DNA from: Oscillospiraceae bacterium
Lineage (GTDB): Bacteria; Bacillota; Clostridia; Oscillospirales; Acutalibacteraceae
Direction: 5' to 3'
Length of the DNA stretch: 64,000 bases
Assembly (NCBI GenBank): GCA_902762875.1
Contig: CACWPS010000003.1
Coordinates: 30,550-94,549, forward strand
This document shows, in pieces, positions 34,074-42,286 of the stretch. The notes beneath the pieces were generated by a model that saw only the letters and a program-made list of their open reading frames with translations, made no database searches and was not told the DNA's origin. The position numbers and the translations under genes were made by a program. Every line of letters begins with the position of its first letter. The first letter of the stretch is position 1.

Positions 34074-34904
34074 TTGATAGTCTATGCGGATATACTGGTG
34101 ATACTTAATTTAATTGTGGATTATTTTTTGCTCTCGGCGACGGCTGCGGTATTGCGTGTAAAGCTATCGGTTTTCCGCCAGCTTGGCGGTGCGGCGGCGG
34201 GTGCGCTATCCTCGCTTTACATATTTGCTCCCGATTTAGGGCTTTTTTTTGATTTGGTTTTCAGAGCGGTAATTTGTGCGGTTATGGTGCTATGCGCTTT
34301 TGGCTTTAGGGGCATAAGGCGGTTTTTAAGAGCGGCGGGGGTTTTATTTCTAGTGACCTGCGGCTTCGGCGGCATTATGACGGCGGTTTGGAGCGTTTTT
34401 AGACCCAAAGGAATGACGGTTGTAAACTCGGTGGTTTACTTTAATATTTCTCCTGCGGTGCTTATCGGGGTATCGGTTATAACCTATCTGCTTTTTATGC
34501 TTTTGCGTGCAATATTTTCGGGAACCTCACAGCTTGCCGAAAGGTGCGAGATTACCGTTACCGCAGAGGAAAAAAGCATAACTATGGATGCAATAGTGGA
34601 TACGGGCAATTCGATTAAGGATTATATAAGCGGCTGTGAGGTTATAATAGCTGACGGTGAATTTGTTAAAGCCTTGTTAGGCTCCGATAACCCTGATACC
34701 GATGCAAACCTTGAAAAGCGTTACAGAATTTTGCCGCTGAGCACGGTTTCGGGCGGGGGAACCCTTGACGGCTTCAGGTGTGACAGCGCAGTTGTAAGTG
34801 ACGGCAATCGCACGGTCAAACTTGAAAAACCGATACTTGCGGTATCTAAAACACCCCTTAGGGACGATTATCAAGCGATAGTAAATCCCGAAATTTTTAT
34901 TTGA
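34074..34904 (+). CDS. spoIIGA: sigma-E processing peptidase SpoIIGA
   Basis: 276 residues. Five N-terminal membrane segments (about 1-150) start with VYADILVILNLIVDYFLL, the usual SpoIIGA opening. The C-terminal cytoplasmic half contains IVDTGNSIKDY, an aspartic-protease-like DTGN motif with the catalytic Asp. SpoIIGA cleaves pro-sigma-E in the mother cell after asymmetric division. The start is TTG at 34074 with a G-rich SD. sigE follows after 15 bases, the conserved order. Confidence 0.93.
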   Translation: MIVYADILVILNLIVDYFLLSATAAVLRVKLSVFRQLGGAAAGALSSLYIFAPDLGLFFDLVFRAVICAVMVLCAFGFRGIRRFLRAAGVLFLVTCGFGGIMTAVWSVFRPKGMTVVNSVVYFNISPAVLIGVSVITYLLFMLLRAIFSGTSQLAERCEITVTAEEKSITMDAIVDTGNSIKDYISGCEVIIADGEFVKALLGSDNPDTDANLEKRYRILPLSTVSGGGTLDGFRCDSAVVSDGNRTVKLEKPILAVSKTPLRDDYQAIVNPEIFI

Positions 34905-34919
34905 GACAGGTTGGTAATA

Positions 34920-35612
34920 ATGAAAGTCAAATCACTTATTTATGCTTTTTTAATTAAAATCGGGTTAGTAAAGCCGACATTTTACATAAAAGGGCCTGAA
35001 ACCCTACCGCCGCCCCTTTCTTCCGAAGAGGAACAGAGGCTTTTAAGCGAAGGGGACGAGGAAAGCCGAAACACGCTTATAGTGCATAATCTGCGGCTGG
35101 TGGTATACATAGCGAGGAAATTTGACTCGGCGGGGGTTAATATTGAGGACCTGATTTCTATAGGGACAATAGGACTTATAAAGGCGGTAAACACCTTTTG
35201 TACAGATAGAAACATTAAGCTTGCAACCTATGCCTCAAGGTGCATTGAAAACGAAATTCTGATGTACCTGCGGAAAAATGCCAGCCGTAAAAACGAGGTT
35301 TCAATAGATGAGCCGCTCAATATAGACTGGGACGGCAATGAGCTGCTGCTCTCGGATGTTTTGGGGAGCGACGCTGATGATATTGGCAGAGGAATAGAGC
35401 AGGAGGATGAAAAATATTTGCTCCTGCGCCTTGTGGGCGGACTTCCGCCCAGAGAAAAGCAGATAATGGAGATGCGGTTCGGTATGAACGGGTATCAGGA
35501 ATATACCCAAAAGGAGGTGGCGGATACTTTGGGTATTTCCCAGTCCTATATTTCAAGACTTGAAAAAAGAATTATCGTAAAGCTTAAAAAACAGATTGAA
35601 AAGGCGGTGTAA
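34920..35612 (+). CDS. sigE: sporulation sigma factor SigE
   Basis: 230 residues. A short hydrophobic pro-sequence (about 1-25, [11 protein letters not shown]) fits an inactive precursor cleaved by SpoIIGA. Region 2 includes [37 protein letters not shown]. Region 4 includes [28 protein letters not shown]. It directs early mother-cell transcription in sporulation. Its pairing with spoIIGA separates it from other sporulation sigmas. ATG at 34920 preferred. Confidence 0.95.
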   Translation: MKVKSLIYAFLIKIGLVKPTFYIKGPETLPPPLSSEEEQRLLSEGDEESRNTLIVHNLRLVVYIARKFDSAGVNIEDLISIGTIGLIKAVNTFCTDRNIKLATYASRCIENEILMYLRKNASRKNEVSIDEPLNIDWDGNELLLSDVLGSDADDIGRGIEQEDEKYLLLRLVGGLPPREKQIMEMRFGMNGYQEYTQKEVADTLGISQSYISRLEKRIIVKLKKQIEKAV

Positions 35613-35640
35613 AGCTGTTAAAATAATAGCGGTGATTCTT

Positions 35641-35925
35641 TTGGATAATAAATACATTTTTATATATTTAGGCGTAATAAGCCTTATTTCGGTAATTGTT
35701 TGCGTGACGGACAAATCGCGTGCAAGAAAAGGCAAATGGCGGGTAAAGGAAAGCACGCTATTTTTGCTTTCCGCCTTGGGCGGGAGCTTGGCTATGTACA
35801 TTACAATGCTGACAATAAGACATAAAACCCTTCATAAACGCTTTATGATAGGCATTCCGCTGATTATAATAATTCAGGCAGCGGTTTTAATTACAATATA
35901 TTTTAAAATCCCCTCTGTCATTTGA
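35641..35925 (+). CDS. DUF1294 family membrane protein
   Basis: About 94 residues with three hydrophobic segments. DKSRARKGKWRVKESTLFLLSALGGSLAMYITM is the DUF1294 hallmark (DKxxA ... R.pE..L...a..GG..Ga). Function unknown. TTG at 35641 follows a GCGGTG element; an earlier TTG at 35596 would overlap sigE. Followed by a bidirectional terminator at 35907-35936. Confidence 0.8.
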   Translation: MDNKYIFIYLGVISLISVIVCVTDKSRARKGKWRVKESTLFLLSALGGSLAMYITMLTIRHKTLHKRFMIGIPLIIIIQAAVLITIYFKIPSVI

Positions 35926-35940
35926 CAAAGGGGATTCAAT
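35907..35940. terminator. bidirectional terminator between DUF1294 gene and the BY-kinase gene
   Basis: AATCCCCT (35907-35914) pairs with AGGGGATT (35929-35936), inner TGTCA/TGACA arms extend it, and T/A-rich flanks on both sides serve both converging genes. Confidence 0.75.
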
Positions 35941-35950
35941 TTTGCTTAAA

Positions 35951-36685
35951 CTATTTGCCGGCGGCACTATACTCATAGCTTTTATAATATTTTTTGCTGT
36001 ATTTTTTGTTTTTTCCGTAGGCATCATTCAATATAACACCTAAAATCTTACAATTACTCTTCTCAAGCTGGTGCTTTACATCCAAGCCTTCCTTTACTGT
36101 TACAACTCCCTGAGTCATTACTATAATCGAACCGTCGCATTGTGTTGAGATAACGGCTGAGTCGATTACACACCCGAGGGGTGGAGAGTCTATTATAATA
36201 TAATCGTAAATCTCTCTTGCGTCTTTTATTAGCTTGTTAAAGCGTTCGGTGCTTAAAAGCTCAACAGGGTTGGGCGGGAAATTGCCGCTGAAAATAACAT
36301 CAAACAAAGGATTTTGCGTATTGTAAAGAACATCGCCAAGCTCTGCCTGCTCAGACAGAAATTCAGAAAGACCGTAAAAGTTTTGTGAATTTATACTGCG
36401 GCGAAGCATTACTGATTTGCGCATATCCGCATCAATCAAAAGGGTTTTTTTATTTATATCTGCCATACTTTTGGCAATTTCGGCAGAGATTACACTTTTC
36501 CCCTCATTTTCTCTGGCACTTGTAAGCACGATAACCTTAATATTTGAGCCGCAAAACATAATATTCGTGCGCAGAGTTTTAAAGCCTTCCGTGGTTAAAA
36601 AGTCATTGGACGAGCAGGTGTTGAAATTGACCTTGCCTGCGGATTTGCCTGTAAAAAAAGAGACGGTATCGGTATTACTTATCAT
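35951..36685 (-). CDS. CpsD/CapB-type bacterial tyrosine kinase
   Basis: 244 residues. Walker A is SARENEGKSV (about 53-62), Walker A' LLIDADMRKS (about 78-87) and Walker B DYIIIDSPPLGCVID (about 159-173), as in BY-kinases. The C-terminus holds a tyrosine cluster (KYSKKYYKSYEYSAAGK), the autophosphorylation site that tunes exopolysaccharide synthesis. The usual transmembrane partner (CpsC/Wzz) and capsule genes are absent nearby, so it is an orphan here. ParA/MinD is excluded by the Tyr tail and the Walker A' motif. Confidence 0.9.
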   Translation of the reverse strand: MISNTDTVSFFTGKSAGKVNFNTCSSNDFLTTEGFKTLRTNIMFCGSNIKVIVLTSARENEGKSVISAEIAKSMADINKKTLLIDADMRKSVMLRRSINSQNFYGLSEFLSEQAELGDVLYNTQNPLFDVIFSGNFPPNPVELLSTERFNKLIKDAREIYDYIIIDSPPLGCVIDSAVISTQCDGSIIVMTQGVVTVKEGLDVKHQLEKSNCKILGVILNDAYGKNKKYSKKYYKSYEYSAAGK

Positions 36686-36810
36686 TAAACTGCCTTTCCG
36701 ACAATTTCTTGTCTATCTATCCGAATTTTAATGCACAAAGCCACATAAACAATTCTATCACATATGAATTAACTATGCAAGAGTTTAATTTAAAAAAGAT
36801 GATAAGATGA

Positions 36811-37782
36811 TTAAATTTTTATACTGACTTCGCCTGAGGAGAGAAGTGTTTCCTCACCGTTCGGATATTTTACCCTAAGATGGCAATTTTCGTCAATATC
36901 AAGGGCAAGGGCGGGAGATGAACCCGAAGAGGATAGGATATTAATCTGTTTTCCGAGAACTATACAGCGTTCACGGTAAGCTTTGAGATATTTTCGCTCG
37001 GAAATATCCTTGTAGTACTTAAAAAAGCTTTCAAGCACCGCCGCAGTAAGCTTACTGCGAAGTCCGTCATTTTGCTCCTTAAAGATTGCTCCTGCGATAT
37101 CTTTAATTTCATCGGGGAAACCGCACTTTGGCTCATAGGCATTAAGACCTATGCCTATAACTGCGTAATCAAGAGTGCCGCTTTCTATGTTGAGGGAGGC
37201 CTCGGTAAGTATTCCGCAGATTTTTTTACCGTCTATAAGCACATCATTTACCCATTTAATACCCGCTTTCCTGCCGCTTAAATTCTCTGCCGCTTCTGCT
37301 ACTGCCACCGCCGCAGCTGTGGTTATAAGCACGGCGTTTTCGGCGGGAATATTCGGGCGAAGCAAAATACTCATATAAATACCGCTGTCTGAAGGGGAGA
37401 AGAAGCTTCGCTGAAATCGGCCTCTTCCCGCAGTTTGCTTAAGGGCTATTAAAACCGTCCCCTCGGGTGCGCCTAAAGCGGCTTTTTCTTTTAATAAGGC
37501 GTTTGTAGAGGTGACGGTTTCCTTTACCCTGATATCAAGCTTTCCTTTAAGCTCGGTTAGATTATTTTCAATTTCGGAAGGGGAGAGAATATCACCGCTA
37601 TTCACTAAGCGGTAGCCTCTGTTGGTTACGGCCTCTATATTATAGCCCTCCTTTTTAAGGGAGGAAACCGCCTTCCAAACGGCATTTCGGCTGACACCTA
37701 AAAGCTTTGCAGCGTCTTCACCCGAAAGATAATCCTTGCCGCAGGCTTGAAGCAACGGCAGTAAGCGTTCTTTGACTGACAT
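36811..37782 (-). CDS. birA: biotin-[acetyl-CoA-carboxylase] ligase and repressor BirA
   Basis: 323 residues. The N-terminal HTH (about 14-65: LSGEDAAKLLGVSRNAVWKAVSSLKKEGY) marks the bifunctional repressor class. The catalytic domain has TSTNALLKEKAALGAPEGT, the biotin-binding loop TAGRGRFQRSFFSP and KWVNDVLIDGKKICGILTE. A small C-terminal domain closes it. It makes biotinyl-AMP, biotinylates carboxylases and represses biotin genes. ATG at 37782 is chosen because AGGTG precedes it at normal spacing. It follows deoD almost directly. Confidence 0.93.
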   Translation of the reverse strand: MSVKERLLPLLQACGKDYLSGEDAAKLLGVSRNAVWKAVSSLKKEGYNIEAVTNRGYRLVNSGDILSPSEIENNLTELKGKLDIRVKETVTSTNALLKEKAALGAPEGTVLIALKQTAGRGRFQRSFFSPSDSGIYMSILLRPNIPAENAVLITTAAAVAVAEAAENLSGRKAGIKWVNDVLIDGKKICGILTEASLNIESGTLDYAVIGIGLNAYEPKCGFPDEIKDIAGAIFKEQNDGLRSKLTAAVLESFFKYYKDISERKYLKAYRERCIVLGKQINILSSSGSSPALALDIDENCHLRVKYPNGEETLLSSGEVSIKI

Positions 37783-37791
37783 TTTCATCAC

Positions 37792-38520
37792 CTAAATTGA
37801 AGCTGCGGTTTCAAGGGCAAGCTTTATCATATCGGTAAAGGAGCTTTGCCTTTCCTCGGCGGTGGTCTCTTCGCCGGTTATAAGGGAATCGGAAATCGTG
37901 CAGATGCACAGCGCCCGTTTTCCCGCTCTTGCGGCGTTCATATAAAGTGCCGCCGCCTCCATTTCAACCGCCAGTACTCCCATTTTTGCCCAGAGAGACA
38001 CAGGCTGTTTCCAATCGGGAAGCCCCTTGCTGTCGCCGTAAAAGCGGTCGCTGGAAAGGACATTTCCTATATGACAGTTGAGACCTAAAGCCTTAGCAAC
38101 AGAAACTGCCTTTGTAAGCAGACCGAAATCGGCAATAGGGGAAAAGTCCCCGGGAAGACCGAATTGTTTTACAAAGTTTGAATCGGTGCAGGCGGCCTGT
38201 GCCAAAACTATATCACGAAGCTTAACATCAGCACGGTAAGAGCCGGCAGAGCCTACCCGTATTATATTTTTAACACCGAAGAAATTGTAAAGCTCATAGG
38301 AATAAATACCGATTGAGGGCATACCCATACCGCTTGCCATTACAGAGATTTTTTCGCCCTTATAAAGCCCCGTGTAGCCCTGAACACCTCGGACATCGTT
38401 CACAAGCTTTGCATTATTTAAGAAATTTTCGGCAATAAACCTTGAACGCAACGGGTCGCCCGGCATAAGCAGAGTATCGGCAAAGTCGCCCTTTTCGGCG
38501 CCTATATGGGGTGTAGACAT
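37792..38520 (-). CDS. deoD: purine-nucleoside phosphorylase, DeoD (hexameric) type
   Basis: 242 residues. MSTPHIGAEKGDFADTLLMPGDPLR, the phosphate-site Gly/Arg residues, GMGMPSIGIYSYELY, VEMEAAALYM and CTISDS follow the E. coli DeoD pattern. It phosphorolyses (deoxy)purine nucleosides in salvage. A strong AAAGGTGG SD precedes the start. The birA start lies within ten bases of its stop. Confidence 0.95.
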   Translation of the reverse strand: MSTPHIGAEKGDFADTLLMPGDPLRSRFIAENFLNNAKLVNDVRGVQGYTGLYKGEKISVMASGMGMPSIGIYSYELYNFFGVKNIIRVGSAGSYRADVKLRDIVLAQAACTDSNFVKQFGLPGDFSPIADFGLLTKAVSVAKALGLNCHIGNVLSSDRFYGDSKGLPDWKQPVSLWAKMGVLAVEMEAAALYMNAARAGKRALCICTISDSLITGEETTAEERQSSFTDMIKLALETAASI

Positions 38521-38554
38521 ATAAATTCCACCTTTCCTTTAGCAAATGTACGGT

Positions 38555-38583
38555 TTGTCTCATATACTGTAACAAAATAATAT
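38555..38583 (+). promoter_or_regulatory. promoter for the 38602 gene
   Basis: TTGTCT (38555-38560), a 17-base spacer and TAATAT (38578-38583), 19 bases before the start. Confidence 0.5.
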
Positions 38584-38601
38584 ATATCGGGAGTGTCAAC
38601 T

Positions 38602-38976
38602 ATGGAACATAATTTTCCCTGCCCGATTACGGGTGAAAAGGATTTAAAATATTACGAGGATTATCTTAAAAAAAGCGAAAACGGGACAGAAAGCAGGGTG
38701 ACGGTGGAAAGGGCAAGTAAATGCAATGATATTCGCCTTAACGACACAGCATATATGCCCGCTTTTCTAAACACTATGGTGGGGAAGCTTGTACGGGTGG
38801 AGTCCCTTATAGGGGGCTGTCTTGAAAGCCGAATAGGAATACTTTTAAATGTCGGCGCAGATTACATTGTGCTAAAGCTATATAGGGGTTGCAGTACAAT
38901 GATTTGCGAAGCTTCCTCAATTAAATACATCACCGTCATTCATGATAACGATTTGAATAAATCGGGGCTTTTTTAA
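38602..38976 (+). CDS. uncharacterised 124-aa protein, possibly GerQ-like
   Basis: 124 residues with a charged N-terminal half. The C-terminal domain (FLNTMVGKLVRVESLIGGCLESRIGILLNVGADYIVLKL ... IKYITVIHDND) has the strand pattern 'GK.v.v......... GiL...G.DyIvL......yllp...I.yit'. That pattern resembles spore-coat GerQ-type and other small Sm-like proteins, but the match is from memory and weak. A GGGAG SD precedes ATG 38602. It converges with the sufB-like gene over a shared terminator. Confidence 0.5.
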   Translation: MEHNFPCPITGEKDLKYYEDYLKKSENGTESRVTVERASKCNDIRLNDTAYMPAFLNTMVGKLVRVESLIGGCLESRIGILLNVGADYIVLKLYRGCSTMICEASSIKYITVIHDNDLNKSGLF

Positions 38977-38984
38977 GCCCCGAA
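38961..38984. terminator. bidirectional terminator between the 38602 gene and the sufB-like gene
   Basis: TCGGGGCTT pairs with AAGCCCCGA around TTTT. The stem overlaps the last codons of the plus-strand gene and lies just past the minus-strand stop. Confidence 0.8.
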
Positions 38985-38991
38985 ATACATA

Positions 38992-39909
38992 TTATTTCAA
39001 AAATCCGTTAATAATCTGTTCCTCGGCCTCAGCTTCGGTAAGGCCTAAGGTCATAAGCTTTATAAGCTGGTCGCCCGCTATTTTGCCGATTGCCGCCTCG
39101 TGAATAAGTGAGGCATCAATGCTGTTGGCGGTAATTTCGGGTATGGCGGTTACCTTGGCGTTATCCATAATAATCGCATCGCACTCCGTATGGCCACTGC
39201 ATACATTGTTTCCGTTGATTTTAGATAGGAAACGCTGGAAGGAGTTATCCTTTGCAACCGAGCGGGATACAACATTAGCGCTGGAATTTTTACCGTCAAG
39301 GTCTACTGTAAAGTCGGTCTCGGCGGTTTGCCTGCCGTGGGTCATAATTTTTTCGTGTATCACAAGAGAAGCACCGTCCGAAAGGCGGGCCTTGGTTACA
39401 CGGTTTGTGGAGTCAATACCCTTTATTTGGGCGGTATCCATTTCCATATACCCCCCCTCGGCGATATTTACAACGGTGGTGGGGTTCATATTGTTTTCGC
39501 CGTTGCCGTCCCCCTCGCCGTAGTGCTTTTCGATGTATTTCACCTTGGCGTTTTTGCCCACAAAAAAGGTGTGGATTCCGTCATGGCGGGATTCCTTTTC
39601 GCCGCAGTTGTGTATTCCGCAGCCTGCAATTATAGTTACATCGGCATTTTCGCCGATTATAAAATCGTTATATACAAGGTCATTAAGCCCTGTTTCGCTG
39701 ATAATTACGGGAATGTGTACGGTTTCGCCTACAGTTCCCGCTTTTATTATAATATCAATACCCGGGCGGTCGGTTTTGGTTTTAATGTCAATATTTTCGG
39801 TTATATGGCGGTCGGCAAGCTGACCGTTAGACCTGATGTTATAAGCGCCATCGGGAGAAGCACCCATATCGGCAATAATCTTTAAAAGCTCTAATTCCGT
39901 GCCGTTCAT
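38992..39909 (-). CDS. SufB/SufD-family Fe-S assembly scaffold
   Basis: 305 residues, shorter than full SufB (about 470). The C-terminal beta-helix region is clear: HTECDAIIMDNAKVTAIPEITAN and DASLIHEAAIGKIAGDQLIKLMTLGLTEAEAEEQIINGFL. With the adjacent SufC-like ATPase it forms a minimal SufCB pair of the type found in many anaerobes, without SufA, SufS or SufU nearby. It probably builds or repairs [4Fe-4S] clusters. Its start overlaps the sufC stop by one base. Confidence 0.87.
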   Translation of the reverse strand: MNGTELELLKIIADMGASPDGAYNIRSNGQLADRHITENIDIKTKTDRPGIDIIIKAGTVGETVHIPVIISETGLNDLVYNDFIIGENADVTIIAGCGIHNCGEKESRHDGIHTFFVGKNAKVKYIEKHYGEGDGNGENNMNPTTVVNIAEGGYMEMDTAQIKGIDSTNRVTKARLSDGASLVIHEKIMTHGRQTAETDFTVDLDGKNSSANVVSRSVAKDNSFQRFLSKINGNNVCSGHTECDAIIMDNAKVTAIPEITANSIDASLIHEAAIGKIAGDQLIKLMTLGLTEAEAEEQIINGFLK

Positions 39910-40646
39910 CAGTATGCCCCCTTTGCATTGTCGGCAAGTATTTTACAGCCGCTGTCAACCGTTCCTAAAATTTCGGGCAGAATATCAGCCTTAGTGCCTG
40001 TAGCACGAAGCTCGCCGCCCCCTAAAACAACAATCTTGTCCGCAATATTGAGAATACGCTCCTGATGGGAAATTATTATTATACTTCCGCCTAAGTTGTT
40101 GTGCATTTTCTCAAATACCTGAATTAAATTTCCAAAGCTCCATAGGTCAATGCCCGCCTCGGGCTCGTCAAAAATGGTGACCTTTGAGGAGCGGGCAAGT
40201 ACCGTGGCGATTTCTATTCTCTTAAGCTCGCCGCCCGAAAGGGAGGAGTTGACCTCACGGTTTATATAATCCCTTGCACAAAGACCTACCTGCGAAAGGT
40301 AGTCGCAAGCCTCATTGATTCCGATTTTTTTGCCGGCGGCAAGACCCATAAGGTCATAAACCGTAAGCCCTTTAAAGTGTACCGGCTGTTGAAATGCAAA
40401 GCTTATTCCTTTTTTTGCCCTCTCTGTAATGGAAAGGTGAGTAATATCCTCGCCGTCAAGCAAAATCTGCCCTGAAACGGGGGTGATTATTCCCGCAATA
40501 ATTTTTGCAAGGGTTGATTTACCGCCGCCGTTGGGTCCTGTTATTACAACGAAGCTTTCGTCGATTTTAAGATTGATGTTTTTTAGAATTTCCTTTTTGC
40601 CCGTTTCATTTTCGGCGCTGAAGGAAATATTTTTTAATTCTAACAT
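39909..40646 (-). CDS. sufC: SufC-type Fe-S assembly ATPase
   Basis: 245 residues. Walker A GPNGGGKST (about 34-42), Q-loop FAFQQP, signature SLSGGELKRIEIA (about 131-143) and Walker B VTIFDEPEAGID with SHQ match SufC, including the SufC-typical DEPEAGID. It energises the SufB/D scaffold and is cytosolic, with no membrane partner encoded. ATG 40646 follows CGGAGGA. A promoter lies at 40677-40705. Confidence 0.92.
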   Translation of the reverse strand: MLELKNISFSAENETGKKEILKNINLKIDESFVVITGPNGGGKSTLAKIIAGIITPVSGQILLDGEDITHLSITERAKKGISFAFQQPVHFKGLTVYDLMGLAAGKKIGINEACDYLSQVGLCARDYINREVNSSLSGGELKRIEIATVLARSSKVTIFDEPEAGIDLWSFGNLIQVFEKMHNNLGGSIIIISHQERILNIADKIVVLGGGELRATGTKADILPEILGTVDSGCKILADNAKGAY

Positions 40647-40676
40647 TTTTTCCTCCGAGTAATTATTCTCCCTAAT

Positions 40677-40705
40677 ATGATACCTTTTTTTTGCCATAAA
40701 ATCAA
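40677..40705 (-). promoter_or_regulatory. sufCB promoter
   Basis: Minus strand: TTGATT (40705-40700), a 17-base spacer and TATCAT (40682-40677), 31 bases before the start. Confidence 0.6.
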
Positions 40706-40739
40706 CAGTTTGAGCAAAAAAACGGAATTATTTTCTATT

Positions 40740-41441
40740 TTACAGCTCTTTAGCATTAAAAAAATCACGGAATTCCTCTCTAAAGCTCTTAAAGTAGCAC
40801 CGCCCCACATGTAGCTGTTCGCCGTTTCTAAGGGTGACGGCATCTCTGTTATAGCCCGAAATGTAATTGAAATTAACAACATAAGCTCGGTTAATTTTAC
40901 CGAAATGCTGTTTTGGCAGCTCGCAGTATACCCGTGCCATAGTTTTACGGCAACGGATTTTTTTGTTTCTAAGACTTATGAAGCAATTTTTATTATCCGC
41001 TTCAAGGTAGAATATATCGTTTGCACTTAAACAAAATATGTCTCCGCCGTCCTTTATCAAAAGCGGGCGGCTATCGCTTCTGGCTTTAAAAAAATCGTCA
41101 AGAGCGGAAAATAGGAGGGATTTATCAAGGGGCTTTAGTAAAAATCGGAAGGGGTTAACCTTAAAAGATTCGATTATAAACCCTTTGTATGAGCTTAAAA
41201 AAATTATTGTGCAGGAGGGATTGTTGTCCCTTAAAATCCTTGCGGTTTCAAGTCCGTTCAAGTCACTTGTATTGTAGTCAAGTATAATCAGCGGATATTT
41301 AATTTTATTAATCAGCAGTTCACTCCCGGAAGAGTATTCCTCTACTAAAAGCTCTAATCCATGCAGATTTGCGTATTCGTATATAATTCGTTTTGTGGTT
41401 TTTATGGCAGAGGTGTCTGCATCGCACAATGCTATTCTCAT
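40740..41441 (-). CDS. LytTR-family response regulator
   Basis: 233 residues. The receiver domain (about 1-120) has acidic residues near the start (CDADTS), acceptor Asp in LIILDYNTSDLNG and Lys in LLKPLD. The LytTR DNA-binding domain (about 130-230) includes IFYLEADNKNCFISL and HFGKINRAYVVNFNYISGYNRDAVTLRNGEQLHVGR. Such regulators control peptide, bacteriocin or autolysin genes with a HPK10-type kinase, but no kinase is encoded nearby. Its own promoter is a perfect consensus. Confidence 0.92.
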   Translation of the reverse strand: MRIALCDADTSAIKTTKRIIYEYANLHGLELLVEEYSSGSELLINKIKYPLIILDYNTSDLNGLETARILRDNNPSCTIIFLSSYKGFIIESFKVNPFRFLLKPLDKSLLFSALDDFFKARSDSRPLLIKDGGDIFCLSANDIFYLEADNKNCFISLRNKKIRCRKTMARVYCELPKQHFGKINRAYVVNFNYISGYNRDAVTLRNGEQLHVGRCYFKSFREEFRDFFNAKEL

Positions 41442-41474
41442 AATAATACTCTCCTTGAAAACTTAGAATTTAAC

Positions 41475-41524
41475 TTTTCGACTTATTTCGACAATATTAT
41501 ATAATATATATTATTAAATGTCAA
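41475..41524 (-). promoter_or_regulatory. LytTR regulator promoter with direct repeat
   Basis: Minus strand: TTGACA (41524-41519), a 17-base spacer and TATAAT (41501-41496). Just downstream, GTCGAAA occurs twice (41491-41485 and 41481-41475), ten bases apart, a spacing like that of LytTR operators. Confidence 0.65.
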
Positions 41525-41734
41525 TATATAACTTTTTTAGACAAAAAATACATTATTTTTAGCGTTTTGCTCCCTTTAAAGTACGGCTTACTCTCAAAAA
41601 TATAATTTTTTTGCAGGAAATATGTAAAATTTTCCAAAAGAAAAGGGCGGAAGCTTTTTTTGGAAAATTTTTGTGACATAGAAGTTTACAAATCCACTGC
41701 CTTTTTCTTTCTATAAGAGAAAGGGAGATTAGGG

Positions 41735-42259
41735 ATGTGCAACAGAGATATTTTGTATATAGCTAGGGAGATTAAAAACAAGAATATGTCCCACTTCGGG
41801 GAGATTTATGAGGCTTTTGCGGGGCTGATACATCATTTTGAAATTAAACTCGGATGTGATGATGCAGGACAGGAGCTGACGGTTTTTTTACTGGAGCTTA
41901 TTTATTCCCTCGATACCGATAAATTTTTACCCGATGATACAGAGCAGCTTAACAGATATATCGCCGCCTCCATACGAAACAAATACATTGCGCTTTCAAA
42001 GAAAAGGCATAGACATATGCTTGAATTGGGTGAGCGTTATGACGGTGTTTACTGTGTTGAGGCGAGAGAAAGCTCTCTTACTCTGAGGGACGGAATAAAA
42101 CTGCTTAACGAAAGGCAGAGAGAGTCGCTGATTTTAAAGTACATATACGGCTATTCCGATGCGGAAATTGCAGAGAGGCTTGGAATAACAAGACAGGCAG
42201 TAAACCGTCTCGAAAGGCGAGGACTTGAAATCTTAAAAGAATATTTGAGTATAAAATAA
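41735..42259 (+). CDS. sigma-70-like factor (region 4 type)
   Basis: 174 residues. The N-terminal half is a divergent region 2-like helical domain (FGEIYEAFAGLIHHFEIKLG ... IAASIRNKYIALSKK). The C-terminal region 4 is clear (LNERQRESLILKYIYGYSDAEIAERLGITRQAVNRLERRGLEILKEYL). The size and layout resemble UviA/BotR-like or mobile-element sigma factors. Targets are unknown. GGGAG precedes the start; a long hairpin terminator follows. Divergent from the LytTR regulator across 293 bases that otherwise show nothing I recognise. Confidence 0.78.
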   Translation: MCNRDILYIAREIKNKNMSHFGEIYEAFAGLIHHFEIKLGCDDAGQELTVFLLELIYSLDTDKFLPDDTEQLNRYIAASIRNKYIALSKKRHRHMLELGERYDGVYCVEARESSLTLRDGIKLLNERQRESLILKYIYGYSDAEIAERLGITRQAVNRLERRGLEILKEYLSIK

Positions 42260-42286
42260 AACGAGGCTGTTAGCCTCGTTTTATTT
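42254..42286. terminator. bidirectional terminator between the sigma-like gene and potCD
   Basis: A perfect 15-bp stem (42254-42268 with 42272-42286) around GTT has A/T-runs on both sides, serving two converging genes. Confidence 0.88.

Noticed and set aside
39328-39885. 185-codon plus-strand frame opposite the sufB-like gene
   Set aside because: It is a shadow of a well-supported minus-strand gene and has no RBS or family features.
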